This document shows, piece by piece, positions 20,136 to 28,681 of a stretch of 30,612 nucleotides of DNA; position 1 is the stretch's first letter, and each line of letters opens with the position of its first letter. The stretch spans positions 1 through 30,612 of the IMG/VR virus record IMGVR_UViG_3300023192_001317; one strand, given 5' to 3'. Source of the DNA: a virus. Below the pieces are notes generated by a model that saw only the letters and a list, made by a program, of their open reading frames with translations, searched no databases and was not told where the DNA came from. The translations under genes were made by a program, and so were the position numbers.

Positions 20136-21077
20136 CTAAGATAGACTGTCTCGTATCAATTTGGGGATGCCGGGTTTGCATTTCTTTATAATCCAATTCC
20201 TAGTGTCCCGGCCCGTGTTTTCATTGAAACTTGAGACCCATCCTATTCTCTTTATCAAAGGCGGAGTCCTACCACTCCCCGCGAGGCCGATCTTCCAATC
20301 GAATATATTGAACCCGTCCATTTTAGATTCTATCGATCCTTCCGTTGGAGCAACATACCTTGTTTCCTTATCTCCAAAAATTGAGAAGATATAGAATTCT
20401 TTAAAAAGGTTACTAGGCGGAATTGCAAAGCTTTTCCCTGTATATAATTTTATGAACGCATCCATGATATTCACATCTTGCAAATCTAATACATTTCCGA
20501 ATCTCAAATGCACTTCAATAATCTTGTGCCCTATTGTCTCGCAATTTATAACACCCGTGTAATCGGGCATATGTTTTGTTACCCAATTTGCTAGAGTACA
20601 ATGCATTTCTTCTGTCATCATTTGACGTTCCCAATAGTCAAATGCGCCGGTGTACTTCTCACCAAGGAAAAACTTGTGTCCTAAGAATGAATTACTCCAC
20701 ACAATTTTACCATTGTGAATTGCAAGGTCGTGTTGTATATGATCCCCATCAAGGAACTCCATCCAGAATCTGCCGGGGTGGAAGTTTTGATGTTTGTCAT
20801 ACATCTTCATATCGTCAATCTTATAGGCAGATATAGAACCACCAAACAAATTGTAAATAGGTTTTAGGAATATGGGGAACTTCTCTGGAATGATTCCTAG
20901 AGGCCCGCATTCTATATATTGTGATTCTGCAAGACGCATCTTATCGTAAACCCATCTGTAGTTTTTAAAATGGGCCCATGCTGATATATCCGTTGTTGGT
21001 ATTTTTACAAATGACGGCACATGAAGTTTCTCATAGGCCGGGAAACTTTTCGCTAAATTATTTCCAATCCAAGGCAT
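20136..21077 (-). CDS. ATP-grasp-like phage protein
   Basis: The 313-residue product has FPIFLKPIYNLFGGS near residue 70, like the ATP-grasp lysine strand and glycine loop. It also has MEFLDGDHIQHD near 108, and GVINCETIGHKIIEVHLRFG near 175-195, like the acidic metal-binding strand. This order suggests an ATP-grasp ligase fold, but the assignment is by pattern only. Its role in the phage is unknown. ATG 21077 overlaps, as TAATG, the end of the disrupted NUMOD3 frame, so it was probably once coupled to the RuvC-like gene. Confidence 0.7.
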   Translation of the reverse strand: MPWIGNNLAKSFPAYEKLHVPSFVKIPTTDISAWAHFKNYRWVYDKMRLAESQYIECGPLGIIPEKFPIFLKPIYNLFGGSISAYKIDDMKMYDKHQNFHPGRFWMEFLDGDHIQHDLAIHNGKIVWSNSFLGHKFFLGEKYTGAFDYWERQMMTEEMHCTLANWVTKHMPDYTGVINCETIGHKIIEVHLRFGNVLDLQDVNIMDAFIKLYTGKSFAIPPSNLFKEFYIFSIFGDKETRYVAPTEGSIESKMDGFNIFDWKIGLAGSGRTPPLIKRIGWVSSFNENTGRDTRNWIIKKCKPGIPKLIRDSLS

Positions 21078-21203
21078 TATAAAATCTTTCCAGACCGTCT
21101 TAAACCGGCCTCACTTAATTTCTTCTTGTGTTCTTTTGATAAAGTTTTCCCTTTATGGGCCTCACTTAATTTCTTCTTATGTTCTTTTGATAAAGTTTTC
21201 CCT
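21077..21203 (-). pseudogene. Frameshifted NUMOD3 repeat tail of the RuvC-like gene
   Basis: Two 17-residue NUMOD3-type repeats (HKGKTLSKEHKKKLSEA) are encoded in the frame that the RuvC-like gene would enter if a 10-base tandem duplication at about 21201-21220 were removed. That frame then ends KIL-stop, with the stop overlapping the next gene's ATG as TAATG. The DNA repeats are 51 bases each and nearly identical. NUMOD3 units are DNA-binding modules of homing endonucleases. Confidence 0.75.
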
Positions 21204-21839
21204 TTATGTCCCTTTATGTGCTTCACTCCGATTTTGAATATCATTCTCGCCAAATTTCATTAAAAAATAAGAATCTATGAAATCATTCACAGGGCTCGAG
21301 GCCGCCGCTTTGTCAGGAGTCATTTCTTTACTTAAATCGATCCCTGTGTCTTTGATAAACTGATTGTGCATATCCCACTTAGTTGAGTTGCCATGTCCTG
21401 TTGCAAATTTCTTCACGGTAGTTGGCGCGACCAAATGAACTTTCAATCCTGATAAAACATTTCTATTACCATTGTCATCATGTTCTGGAGCGGTGGAATC
21501 TAACCATAAAAAATGTTTCAGGAGGCCTGTATTTTCGGCCATGTGAAATACCTTGCCGGTCGATGCATAGGAATAATCTTCTAGATATACATCAGACACC
21601 TTATGAACCGCTAATACTTCGGTTGCCCATTCGCCGAGATGGTCGTATCGTTCCTGCTCACAATCATACTCTCTCAATGTACTACCGACAATAAGAAACT
21701 TGCCATACTTATGAGCCTTCCTGTATTTTTTAATAGAAACAAAGTACCCATAATAATCTACAAACAAATCATCTTCATCGCCCTGAATGCAAATTGCAGG
21801 ACAGCCTAAAGAATAATCAATCCCTGCTATTCTACTCAT
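21204..21839 (-). CDS. RuvC-like Holliday-junction resolvase, tail truncated
   Basis: The RNase H-fold nuclease core is visible: IAGIDYSLGCPAI (D8), VYLEDYSYAS (E87), and a final acidic VNDFIDSYF (D186/D189). Between them, HMAENTGLLKHFL and VAPTTVKKFATGHGNSTK match RuvC 'G.lk' and 'PttvKk..tG.G.a.K' segments. It should cut branched DNA during replication or packaging. It overlaps the upstream reductase half by eight bases. It ends SEAHKGT, the first residues of a NUMOD3 repeat cut short by a 10-base duplication. Confidence 0.82.
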   Translation of the reverse strand: MSRIAGIDYSLGCPAICIQGDEDDLFVDYYGYFVSIKKYRKAHKYGKFLIVGSTLREYDCEQERYDHLGEWATEVLAVHKVSDVYLEDYSYASTGKVFHMAENTGLLKHFLWLDSTAPEHDDNGNRNVLSGLKVHLVAPTTVKKFATGHGNSTKWDMHNQFIKDTGIDLSKEMTPDKAAASSPVNDFIDSYFLMKFGENDIQNRSEAHKGT

Positions 21840-22536
21840 CTTTAATCTCCTTGAAATCTACAGGACACGCACCATTATCACAATTAACATGAATGAGGTC
21901 TATATCTTCTGCAATTTCTGTAGTCAAGGCCCTAGAGATTTCTTCATATTCAACCTTAGTCAATGCTTCTTCTGGCTGATACTCATATGCATTTTCGTCC
22001 ATCATAGGCATCACCGCACAACACTTGATGAGGCTTTGATATTTGAGTATCATTTCTTTGAAGTGTTTGAAATCTACTATTTCAGGATTATACTTCAATG
22101 TATAAGAAATTTGGTTTCCATATTGGTCTTGATCTGATTCGCCATTGATCCAATACTTCTCGCCTAGCTGCAACCATTTATATTGCTCTTCGGGTGTCGC
22201 TTCAGAAGCAGTTACCAATTTATCTCCCAGGCCTAAATTTGTAATAACCGGGGCGGTGGGGAATCCGATAATAGTTGTTCCTTCATATTGTTTCAATTCT
22301 TTGGATGGATACCCATGAGATTTATATTCTTCAATCAATGGATCATCGCTACGAAATTGAACCCATCTCATATACCACGCCTTCGCTGGGAGATGCCACC
22401 CCTCTGTAAGCCCGAATAATTTTGATGTGGTATTATGAACAACAGCTCCATTTGATAATTGATATGAATGGGTATCTTCTACTTCAATATCAACCGTCAT
22501 TTCGGATTTACATTTTTTTATATTTTTAATTTTCAT
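21832..22536 (-). CDS. Class II ribonucleotide reductase, C-half with C-intein
   Basis: Residues 1-35 are the C-terminal half of a split intein: a VDIEVEDTHSYQLSNG block F and VVHN at the end, with Thr36 as the +1 extein residue. Residues 36-234 resume the reductase at TTSKLFGLTEGWHLPA, exactly where the N-half stops at TIKPAG. They end with CDNGAC (C219/C224), the CX4C redox pair of monomeric class II enzymes. The gene starts at 22536, behind AAAAGG, and overlaps the HNH gene by 11 bases. After splicing in trans the reductase would be about 754 residues, close to the Lactobacillus leichmannii enzyme (739). Confidence 0.92.
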   Translation of the reverse strand: MKIKNIKKCKSEMTVDIEVEDTHSYQLSNGAVVHNTTSKLFGLTEGWHLPAKAWYMRWVQFRSDDPLIEEYKSHGYPSKELKQYEGTTIIGFPTAPVITNLGLGDKLVTASEATPEEQYKWLQLGEKYWINGESDQDQYGNQISYTLKYNPEIVDFKHFKEMILKYQSLIKCCAVMPMMDENAYEYQPEEALTKVEYEEISRALTTEIAEDIDLIHVNCDNGACPVDFKEIKDE

Positions 22537-23188
22537 TTATTTTCCTTTTATATGTTCGCCCGCGGCGGAAAGCTTTATTTTCTTTTAAATATTTTTCAAT
22601 CGAACATTTCAATTGCATAGATTTGGTATATTTTTTTGTCACTGTTCCATCCGTAATCCAAAAAAAGCCTTTATTTTTTGCTCCGCCACGTTTTCCCATA
22701 CTAGATTGAAATGAGGAATCTCTGAATTGTGGAGCAGCATGGCCGCCAAGTGAAGCATATTTTTTTTGGTTTTTTGGATCATATATACCATTTTTATTTT
22801 TTTGTTGTATTTTCCAGCCACCAGATAAACCGCCCATTTTCCCCCATTTACTTCTCTCATTATTACTACCACCATGAATTCCCAAACCCTCTTTTGCGGT
22901 TTTCGCGCCTCCAATTTTTCCGGCAATTGATGAAATTTTTCTTCTGACTGTTGGTGGATATTCTCCCGACAACATATAGTGAGCAGTCAAATCTTTTATA
23001 TCACCATGTTTCTCATATAATCTTAGGTGCCGGATTGAATGGGTCTTTCTATCAAGAGATTCTAAATTATATACATCATCCGTCCCGCCTAGCCTGCGCG
23101 GCAATTTATGGTGTACATCATGGCCCTCTGTAATTGGGCCATGATGTAAAATATATAATTTCCTATAGTTATAATTTCTGTTTTTCAT
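22526..23188 (-). CDS. Free-standing HNH endonuclease in split-intein gap
   Basis: The product (220 residues) contains an HNH core (EGHDVHHKLPRRLGGTDD, then YNLESLDRKTHSIRHLRLY) followed by a Gly/Lys-rich repetitive region ending GGAKNKGFFWITDGTVTKKY, a pattern of DNA-binding endonuclease tails. ATG 23188 is chosen over an upstream GTG because AAAGGGGG lies before it. It sits exactly between the intein halves, the arrangement of fractured genes described by Dassa and colleagues (2009). It would cut intein-free reductase alleles and spread the whole unit. A TATAAATA element lies 43 bases upstream. Confidence 0.9.
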   Translation of the reverse strand: MKNRNYNYRKLYILHHGPITEGHDVHHKLPRRLGGTDDVYNLESLDRKTHSIRHLRLYEKHGDIKDLTAHYMLSGEYPPTVRRKISSIAGKIGGAKTAKEGLGIHGGSNNERSKWGKMGGLSGGWKIQQKNKNGIYDPKNQKKYASLGGHAAPQFRDSSFQSSMGKRGGAKNKGFFWITDGTVTKKYTKSMQLKCSIEKYLKENKAFRRGRTYKRKINEN

Positions 23189-23229
23189 AATAGTATGCCC
23201 CCTTTGTTCTAGTAGGTTTAATAACACTA

Positions 23230-25224
23230 TTATTTATAAGAAATGACATTTTCGCCGCCGTCCAATTTATCGACCCGAACCCAGCCGCGATCAGTAAGAA
23301 ATTTATGATTCCCAGTAAATTTATAAGTTTTTCCATCTTCAAATTCTATTTCATATACTTCATTTTCTCCATTCACATAAAGACTTGTCACCTTTTTTTC
23401 ATTATTATTTTCATCATACACAATTATATCTTCTTTTGGATCATGCCAATATTTATTATCCTTCATACTATTTTCTATATTGATATCATGTTTTTTAAAT
23501 AAATCACCTAAAGATATTACACCATCTTTAGTTTTTATTTTAACATCTAGAGTTCCACATCCTGCAGGCTTGATTGTTGTCATTGTATGCGGAACAGGAA
23601 GTTTCAATTTCTTAGAATATTTTATTGCTTCATCGTGGACCGCTCGATTAAATCTTGCTAATGTTTCCCAAAATTCTTTGCTCTTTTCTTCATCAATTAA
23701 ATCACGAAATCCAAACCCAAAGAACTTCCATGCAAATTCATGTACTCCTGTCATACCAACACCGATTCTATTTGTTCTCTTTACTTCCTTATTGTAAATT
23801 GAATCCATCAGATTCACTCTAATCAACGCTCGAGTAGAGACACGGAATGCTTCCTCTGCTTCGTCTAGTGTGTCTGCATGAAACGGAACCACATCTGCAA
23901 TCACACAAAACCCACCTAAAACATTCAATGCAATTTCACCACACGGATTTGTAATTGTATGGAATTTTTTCTTCTTGGCCTTCTTCGCAAGTTTAGAAAG
24001 ATAGATTTGAGTATCTTCATTCAATTGATACTTTTTACTTCCAACATAATCACCACGATTAAGATCATCCCAATCGGTGTCATTCTGAACTAACATATCG
24101 GCATTTATAATTCCCGGTTCGCCGGTCCCATCAGCATAAGAAGCTTCTGCAATCAGATTGAAAACCTTTCTCGCATGAGTTGGAAGATATGCTGTATACC
24201 CTTCATGCCCTCGCTTGATGGCAAGGCACCCCCAAAATTCTTGATCAACCATAACTGAATTATTAGACGACCAAAGAAATCCTTGTGGAGTAGATGACAC
24301 ACCTTTCCGATATTCAATAATTTCTTCACCACTCAATCCATTATATTCAATTGGACGTTTAATGGTTATAAAATCCAAGATGGTTTTATCTTTCCAATGT
24401 TTCGTGCTCATCCTCGCGGAGCGTCTTGCTCCTCCAACTAGGACACACTCTGCGAACATATGGTCAATATACATCGCCTGCTTCCATGGTGCAAGCCCGG
24501 CGCCCTTCAAGGTAGAAGCTTTATAAAATGCATTCATTAAAGGAACGGGTCCACTGGCGGGTCTGTTTTGCATTCCACCAATAGGTGCATTCTTTGGCCG
24601 CACATCGGAAAAATCAATGATCAACATCTTATCCTTATGAATTTTTTCGAAAGCTGCGTTCTCCCACAATTCTACTGCTTTGGCCCAGCCTTCTCTCGTA
24701 TCAGGAACTTGATACCACAATGTATCTCTCCCGGTTCCATACTTATGTTTTGCGTCCCTTACACTTTCATGGGCAGACATATCATAATCAGGATGGGTAT
24801 CTTCTAGAACGCACCTAACAGCTGGAGCATTATCCCAATCAATAATAACCATATCATCATCATAACAACGGCCAACACCGCTCCCATTAAGTAACAAATA
24901 GAACATAATGAAACTCGCACTAGCTGTAGCACAATTTGTAAACACTTCCATATTACGTTTTTCTTGATTTGTGTCACCATGTTGTAAATGTCTTCCGCTT
25001 AATAGGGTGGTTGCTTTAGCGAGATGTTTTCTAAGATACCGATATTCTTCCTCTCGTTCTTCTGTTGTTTTACAAAGTAGGGAATTACCATGAGCAACTC
25101 TTGTCGCAACATCTCCCCATTTTTCAAAATTACCATTATGTAGCCTTCGGAGAATAGTTCTTTCTGCAACCGCCTGGCCCATGCCAGGATGAAAGTCCCT
25201 TGTGGACCCGTTGTATATTGACAT
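23230..25224 (-). CDS. Class II ribonucleotide reductase, N-half with N-intein
   Basis: Residues 1-555 are an adenosylcobalamin-dependent reductase: FTNCATAS (C98), GSGVGR, and NPCGEIAL with the radical Cys428 and Glu430, then C440. TIKPAG ends the N-extein at 555. From Cys556 the remaining 109 residues are an N-terminal intein: CGTLDVKIKT block A and FTGNHKFLT block B (TxxH). The ATG at 25224 forms a TAATG overlap with thyX, with AAGGA before it; an upstream in-frame start is not used. Class II needs no oxygen or second subunit, and makes dNTPs for phage replication. Confidence 0.93.
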   Translation of the reverse strand: MSIYNGSTRDFHPGMGQAVAERTILRRLHNGNFEKWGDVATRVAHGNSLLCKTTEEREEEYRYLRKHLAKATTLLSGRHLQHGDTNQEKRNMEVFTNCATASASFIMFYLLLNGSGVGRCYDDDMVIIDWDNAPAVRCVLEDTHPDYDMSAHESVRDAKHKYGTGRDTLWYQVPDTREGWAKAVELWENAAFEKIHKDKMLIIDFSDVRPKNAPIGGMQNRPASGPVPLMNAFYKASTLKGAGLAPWKQAMYIDHMFAECVLVGGARRSARMSTKHWKDKTILDFITIKRPIEYNGLSGEEIIEYRKGVSSTPQGFLWSSNNSVMVDQEFWGCLAIKRGHEGYTAYLPTHARKVFNLIAEASYADGTGEPGIINADMLVQNDTDWDDLNRGDYVGSKKYQLNEDTQIYLSKLAKKAKKKKFHTITNPCGEIALNVLGGFCVIADVVPFHADTLDEAEEAFRVSTRALIRVNLMDSIYNKEVKRTNRIGVGMTGVHEFAWKFFGFGFRDLIDEEKSKEFWETLARFNRAVHDEAIKYSKKLKLPVPHTMTTIKPAGCGTLDVKIKTKDGVISLGDLFKKHDINIENSMKDNKYWHDPKEDIIVYDENNNEKKVTSLYVNGENEVYEIEFEDGKTYKFTGNHKFLTDRGWVRVDKLDGGENVISYK
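23231..23238 (-). promoter_or_regulatory. TATAAATA, possible late promoter for intein-gap HNH
   Basis: An exact T4 late core overlaps the last codons of the N-intein, 43 bases before the HNH start. It would let the endonuclease be made separately from, and later than, the reductase. Confidence 0.45.
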
Positions 25225-26147
25225 TAGTTTTCCTTTTCGGTTTTTAATAATTCTTCTTTCATGGCTGTATGAATCTTCATCCACGATTCTACATCAGGCC
25301 ACATTTCATTTAGTCTTATTCTGAATTCTGCCAATTCTCTTTTACCCATCTTCAATCTAGGTGGAGTATCTGCAACTGCCTTGTCCCAAGGTATTCCATT
25401 GAGAATCTGCCACATCAAAGTTTGTTCCATCATGGAAAATGTTTGTGCTTCCCAAATGTAATCATTCCACGCTTCAAACAAAATTGGAAACTTGGGCGCA
25501 GCAAGTTTACGCATCGCCCAGGCAAAATCTTGTATTTCCTGTTGCGCATGGCTATCACAACGAAGTTTCAAAAATCCAAAGAAATTCTTTAGGTCTATTT
25601 TCCAATAACATTCTGTGTAGACTGAAACAGGGAGAACCATTCTTGCAGTTTCTCTGGTGATACCCTGATCTATCATAGCTTGATATCTAAAATATGCATC
25701 ATCTGCTAGACCCTTCATTTCACTTTGCGATTCCATTCGTACAAGGCCAGGAATTGCGTTTCCCCTTCCCTGCTTATTTGTTTTACTTTGAGAGCAAATA
25801 TAATCATCTTGCGGGATATAAAATTCATCAGGCATTTCAGAATACCTTGCAGAGTATTCATTCAAATTTGCTGTACGATGCCTTACTAATTGACGCATGA
25901 CAAATATAGGGAGTTTAATATGAAACTTTACTTCACACATTTCCAATGGACTTGTATGATGATGACTCACTAGATATCTAATAAGGTTTCTAGTGTCACT
26001 AATTTTCCTTGTTCCGCCGCCATATGAAACCCTTGCAGCTTCCTCTACAGCTTCATCTGAACCCATCGTGTCTACCAGACCTACAAATCCGTGGTTGTGA
26101 ATACAAATATATCTCAAATCATGTTTTACATCATCTTGTGTTGGCAT
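25224..26147 (-). CDS. thyX: Flavin-dependent thymidylate synthase
   Basis: RHRTANLNEYSARYS (residues 89-103) is the ThyX signature, RHRxxSxNExSxRYS in form with Ala where many have Ser. A C-terminal TARMVLP-like segment (ETARMVLPVSVYTECYWKID) also fits. The enzyme uses FAD and methylene-tetrahydrofolate to make dTMP. The 307-residue length is longer than some cellular copies because of the C-terminal helix region. ATG 26147 with AAGGA upstream is chosen over a GTG nine codons earlier. It is coupled to the reductase, which it complements in dNTP supply. Confidence 0.93.
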   Translation of the reverse strand: MPTQDDVKHDLRYICIHNHGFVGLVDTMGSDEAVEEAARVSYGGGTRKISDTRNLIRYLVSHHHTSPLEMCEVKFHIKLPIFVMRQLVRHRTANLNEYSARYSEMPDEFYIPQDDYICSQSKTNKQGRGNAIPGLVRMESQSEMKGLADDAYFRYQAMIDQGITRETARMVLPVSVYTECYWKIDLKNFFGFLKLRCDSHAQQEIQDFAWAMRKLAAPKFPILFEAWNDYIWEAQTFSMMEQTLMWQILNGIPWDKAVADTPPRLKMGKRELAEFRIRLNEMWPDVESWMKIHTAMKEELLKTEKEN

Positions 26148-26160
26148 TATATACTTTTCC

Positions 26161-26451
26161 TTATGTAGATTCACCTGTCAGTTCAATTATTTGTTTGATT
26201 TTATCGTGAAGAATTTCTTTTCTTTGTTCAGAGGGCCAATGAATATAATCTTCATTCGATTTATACAATCTAACTAAAAATGGTAAAATCATCTCTTTCA
26301 ATAATGTCAATTTAGTTTTAATTTTCATTGCAGTTTGTTCAATTTCTTTTTCAAGTTCAATTGTTGGTTTATTAACGAAAGTTAAATTTGATTCTTCAAA
26401 TCCAAAACCAGTATCAAACTCTTTCATAAAATCTGGAATTTCATCTCTCAT
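26161..26451 (-). CDS. Small acidic protein, 96 aa
   Basis: A disordered acidic start (DEIPDFMKEFDTGFGFEE) precedes a helical region rich in Lys and Ile. ATG 26451 follows AAAAGG inside the end of the primase gene and is preferred to an upstream ATG. A short FDxGFGF motif near the start is seen in small proteins of marine T4-like phages; no function known. Confidence 0.72.
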   Translation of the reverse strand: MRDEIPDFMKEFDTGFGFEESNLTFVNKPTIELEKEIEQTAMKIKTKLTLLKEMILPFLVRLYKSNEDYIHWPSEQRKEILHDKIKQIIELTGEST

Positions 26452-26453
26452 AG

Positions 26454-27461
26454 TTATATCCTTTTCCATAAGTTAATGTGTAGTTCACCACTCATGCCTC
26501 GGTAAGTATTATTATTTATCATATCCATAATATCTTTGTTTCTCCATCCGCCCATCGCTAGCAAATTTATATCTTTATAAAAAGATGCTGAAGGCCAAAT
26601 GAAAATACCATACCCATCATGTAATCGTGCCTGCATGAGAGAAACAATTTCTTTACTTCTACATTCATTGTCAAAAATGAGCACAGAGTTCTTTGGATCG
26701 AAATCTATATGTTTTGTGCTTCCTGCCAGCGCAATAGAATTTTCTACAAACATGGAATCTATTGGGCCTTCCAGAATGTAAATAGTTTTTTCAGAATTTA
26801 ATTTATCCATACCAAAAATGAATGGGTCGTTTTCAGACTCATCGAACGTGATAGTAATATATCTCATTCCTCCGCTGAGGCCTCTGCCCTGATAACCAAT
26901 AAATTTTCCCTTCTTGGAGAAAAAAGGAATGACTAATCTATTTTGTCCGTCCATTACTTTGTGGTGTTTATCCGGTCTAGTTTCTTTAACGAACTTTCCG
27001 AAATCTGCTGCATAATATAATTCACAATGATACTCTACTGGAATAACTCTACTATTTACATATTCTTTACAATGATGATCGTTTGAAAGCCCGGCGATGC
27101 ATTCTAAACTATCTAGAGAATTATCCACTATAGATTTTTTTTGTTTTTCTTTTTTGATGATCTGTTTTCGGACAGTAGGTGTATGTTTGTCCTTAAACTT
27201 CGCAAAAGAATATTCATCGTATAAAGTGGGGTCCAATCTTTTAATGAAGTTTGATAGTCCCATTCCTACACCACAATTATGGCATTTGTAAAATATGTTT
27301 TGCTTTTTTCTATAAAGGTATCCGCGTTTCTTTGCTTTGTTAGTGGATGAATCGCCGCAGAACGGACAACGAAAGTTATATAAATCATTTCCTTTGTTTG
27401 TGAAGTTGTCTAATCTGAGAGATATGAGTCCTATGAATTGTCTATCAATATATATTCCCAT
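26454..27461 (-). CDS. T4 gp61-like DNA primase
   Basis: The 335-residue product has an N-terminal zinc finger (CPFC at 32/35, CHNC at 60/63) and a TOPRIM core with TIYILEGPIDSMF near 230, followed by SVLIFDNECRSKEI, where the acidic residues bind metal. Length matches T4 gp61 (342). It makes RNA primers for the lagging strand, with a gp41-type helicase expected nearby but outside this window. ATG 27461 with GGAGGAA upstream is chosen over an in-frame start 18 codons earlier. First gene of the replication block. Confidence 0.9.
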   Translation of the reverse strand: MGIYIDRQFIGLISLRLDNFTNKGNDLYNFRCPFCGDSSTNKAKKRGYLYRKKQNIFYKCHNCGVGMGLSNFIKRLDPTLYDEYSFAKFKDKHTPTVRKQIIKKEKQKKSIVDNSLDSLECIAGLSNDHHCKEYVNSRVIPVEYHCELYYAADFGKFVKETRPDKHHKVMDGQNRLVIPFFSKKGKFIGYQGRGLSGGMRYITITFDESENDPFIFGMDKLNSEKTIYILEGPIDSMFVENSIALAGSTKHIDFDPKNSVLIFDNECRSKEIVSLMQARLHDGYGIFIWPSASFYKDINLLAMGGWRNKDIMDMINNNTYRGMSGELHINLWKRI

Positions 27462-27486
27462 ATTATTGTTCCTCCAATTACGAATA

Positions 27487-27515
27487 AGCATATCACATCT
27501 GAATAGGTATGTCAA
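27487..27515 (-). promoter_or_regulatory. sigma70-type promoter for the replication operon
   Basis: TTGACA (27510-27515), 17 bases, then TATGCT (27487-27492) with an upstream TGA-type extended -10. It lies 26 bases before the primase start and after a terminator, exactly where an operon start is expected. Confidence 0.75.
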
Positions 27516-27535
27516 GTAAAAACCGGGCCGAAATG

Positions 27536-27573
27536 AAAAAACGGCAGCGCCTATGCATTATTTGGCGTTGCCG
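27536..27573 (-). terminator. Rho-independent terminator
   Basis: On the minus strand CGGCAACGCC and GGCGCTGCCG pair over ten positions (one mismatch) around a 12-base loop, followed by TTTTTT. It ends the transcript of the 27592-28656 gene and insulates the primase promoter. Confidence 0.85.
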
Positions 27574-27591
27574 TTGATGTTGTTCTGCCCT

Positions 27592-28656
27592 TTAATTACT
27601 TTCCGGTGAATCGCCGATACGGCGAAGATACATCATCGCTCCTGTTTGATCGCGGAGGATAACTCCAGCGGTTGGATTCTTTTGAGCGAACTCTTTAATT
27701 TGCTTTCCGATATCAGTGTCCGAATCTACAAATCTATTCCATCTCTCATATTTGTTTCTACCATTCTTGCATTGAATCAAAGTCGCTGTGTCAACATCGA
27801 ATATGGTTGAACCGGCGAAAGTATTTGATTTCAATCTTTCAAAAATTTCCAGTGGTTTTTCATTAGGGGCCTTTCCATCTATTTTGGCTTCATCTATTTT
27901 TTCTGTCCCAACTAAACGCCTGATGTTTTTATCTTTTGGAAAAACTTTCTTTTTTTTCTTCTTTTTAACACCCGGTTCGCCATAGGGCCCAACCCCAATA
28001 CCAGCAATATTACCAGACCCCGCACTACTAATTGGGGCATCTTCTTTTAAAGATTCTTTCCATTCTGAATCAGTTAAGAAATCAAATACTTTTCTCATTT
28101 TTAATCCCAATTCTTTTATGTCTACTTTATTTTTCTTTGCAGATTGTTTTATAGATGACCCCAATCCTTTACCTTTACGCATTACATTAGTAGTAACAAG
28201 GGCGACAGCTTTATCCATATCTTCTACTATAAAAGATTCTTTAAAATCTTGTTCCTTTTTATTTACTACACTGAGATAGTCTTTAATTTTACCGGCAGAT
28301 TTTTTAGTTATAAATGAAACAATTATTTCATTTCCGCGAGCTCCAGAAGGTAGAATATATTTACCTTTCTTTGGTTTGAATCCACCTTTTTCAATTTCTT
28401 TCCAAAATTCGGCTTTGTGTTTATTTAAAATACGGCCAGGGAAAGTCCATAACATTTCATTTCTTGCTCCGCCAACAGTCCAAGAAAATTCAAATTTCTT
28501 AATTGCTTTTTTTAATGATTCAGGTAGTTTTTTACCACCAGTAACTTTTTCAAGGCTGCCGCCGAGAACTCCTTCATTCACAGATTCATCATTACCAGCG
28601 TCAGGTAAATTAGAAACATCTCGTATTTCTTTTATATATTCTTTATAGGTTTTCAT
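27592..28656 (-). CDS. Unknown T4-superfamily protein, 354 aa
   Basis: The product starts MKTYKEYIKEI, a start common in marine T4-like phage proteins of unknown role. A middle region with WTVGGARNEMLWTFPG is followed by helical segments, then a Gly-rich AGSGNIAGIGVGPYGEPG loop, a run of eight Lys, and a C-terminal domain with KYERWNRFVDSDTDIGKQI. ATG 28656 is preferred over upstream in-frame starts because AAGAGAAAA lies in front of it. A structural or virion role is possible. A terminator follows immediately. Confidence 0.7.
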   Translation of the reverse strand: MKTYKEYIKEIRDVSNLPDAGNDESVNEGVLGGSLEKVTGGKKLPESLKKAIKKFEFSWTVGGARNEMLWTFPGRILNKHKAEFWKEIEKGGFKPKKGKYILPSGARGNEIIVSFITKKSAGKIKDYLSVVNKKEQDFKESFIVEDMDKAVALVTTNVMRKGKGLGSSIKQSAKKNKVDIKELGLKMRKVFDFLTDSEWKESLKEDAPISSAGSGNIAGIGVGPYGEPGVKKKKKKKVFPKDKNIRRLVGTEKIDEAKIDGKAPNEKPLEIFERLKSNTFAGSTIFDVDTATLIQCKNGRNKYERWNRFVDSDTDIGKQIKEFAQKNPTAGVILRDQTGAMMYLRRIGDSPESN

Positions 28657-28681
28657 TTTTCTCTTTTTTATTATATTTATT

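Noticed and set aside
22639-22926. Second frame inside the intein-gap HNH gene
   Set aside because: Shadow of the HNH gene; no motif and no ribosome site.
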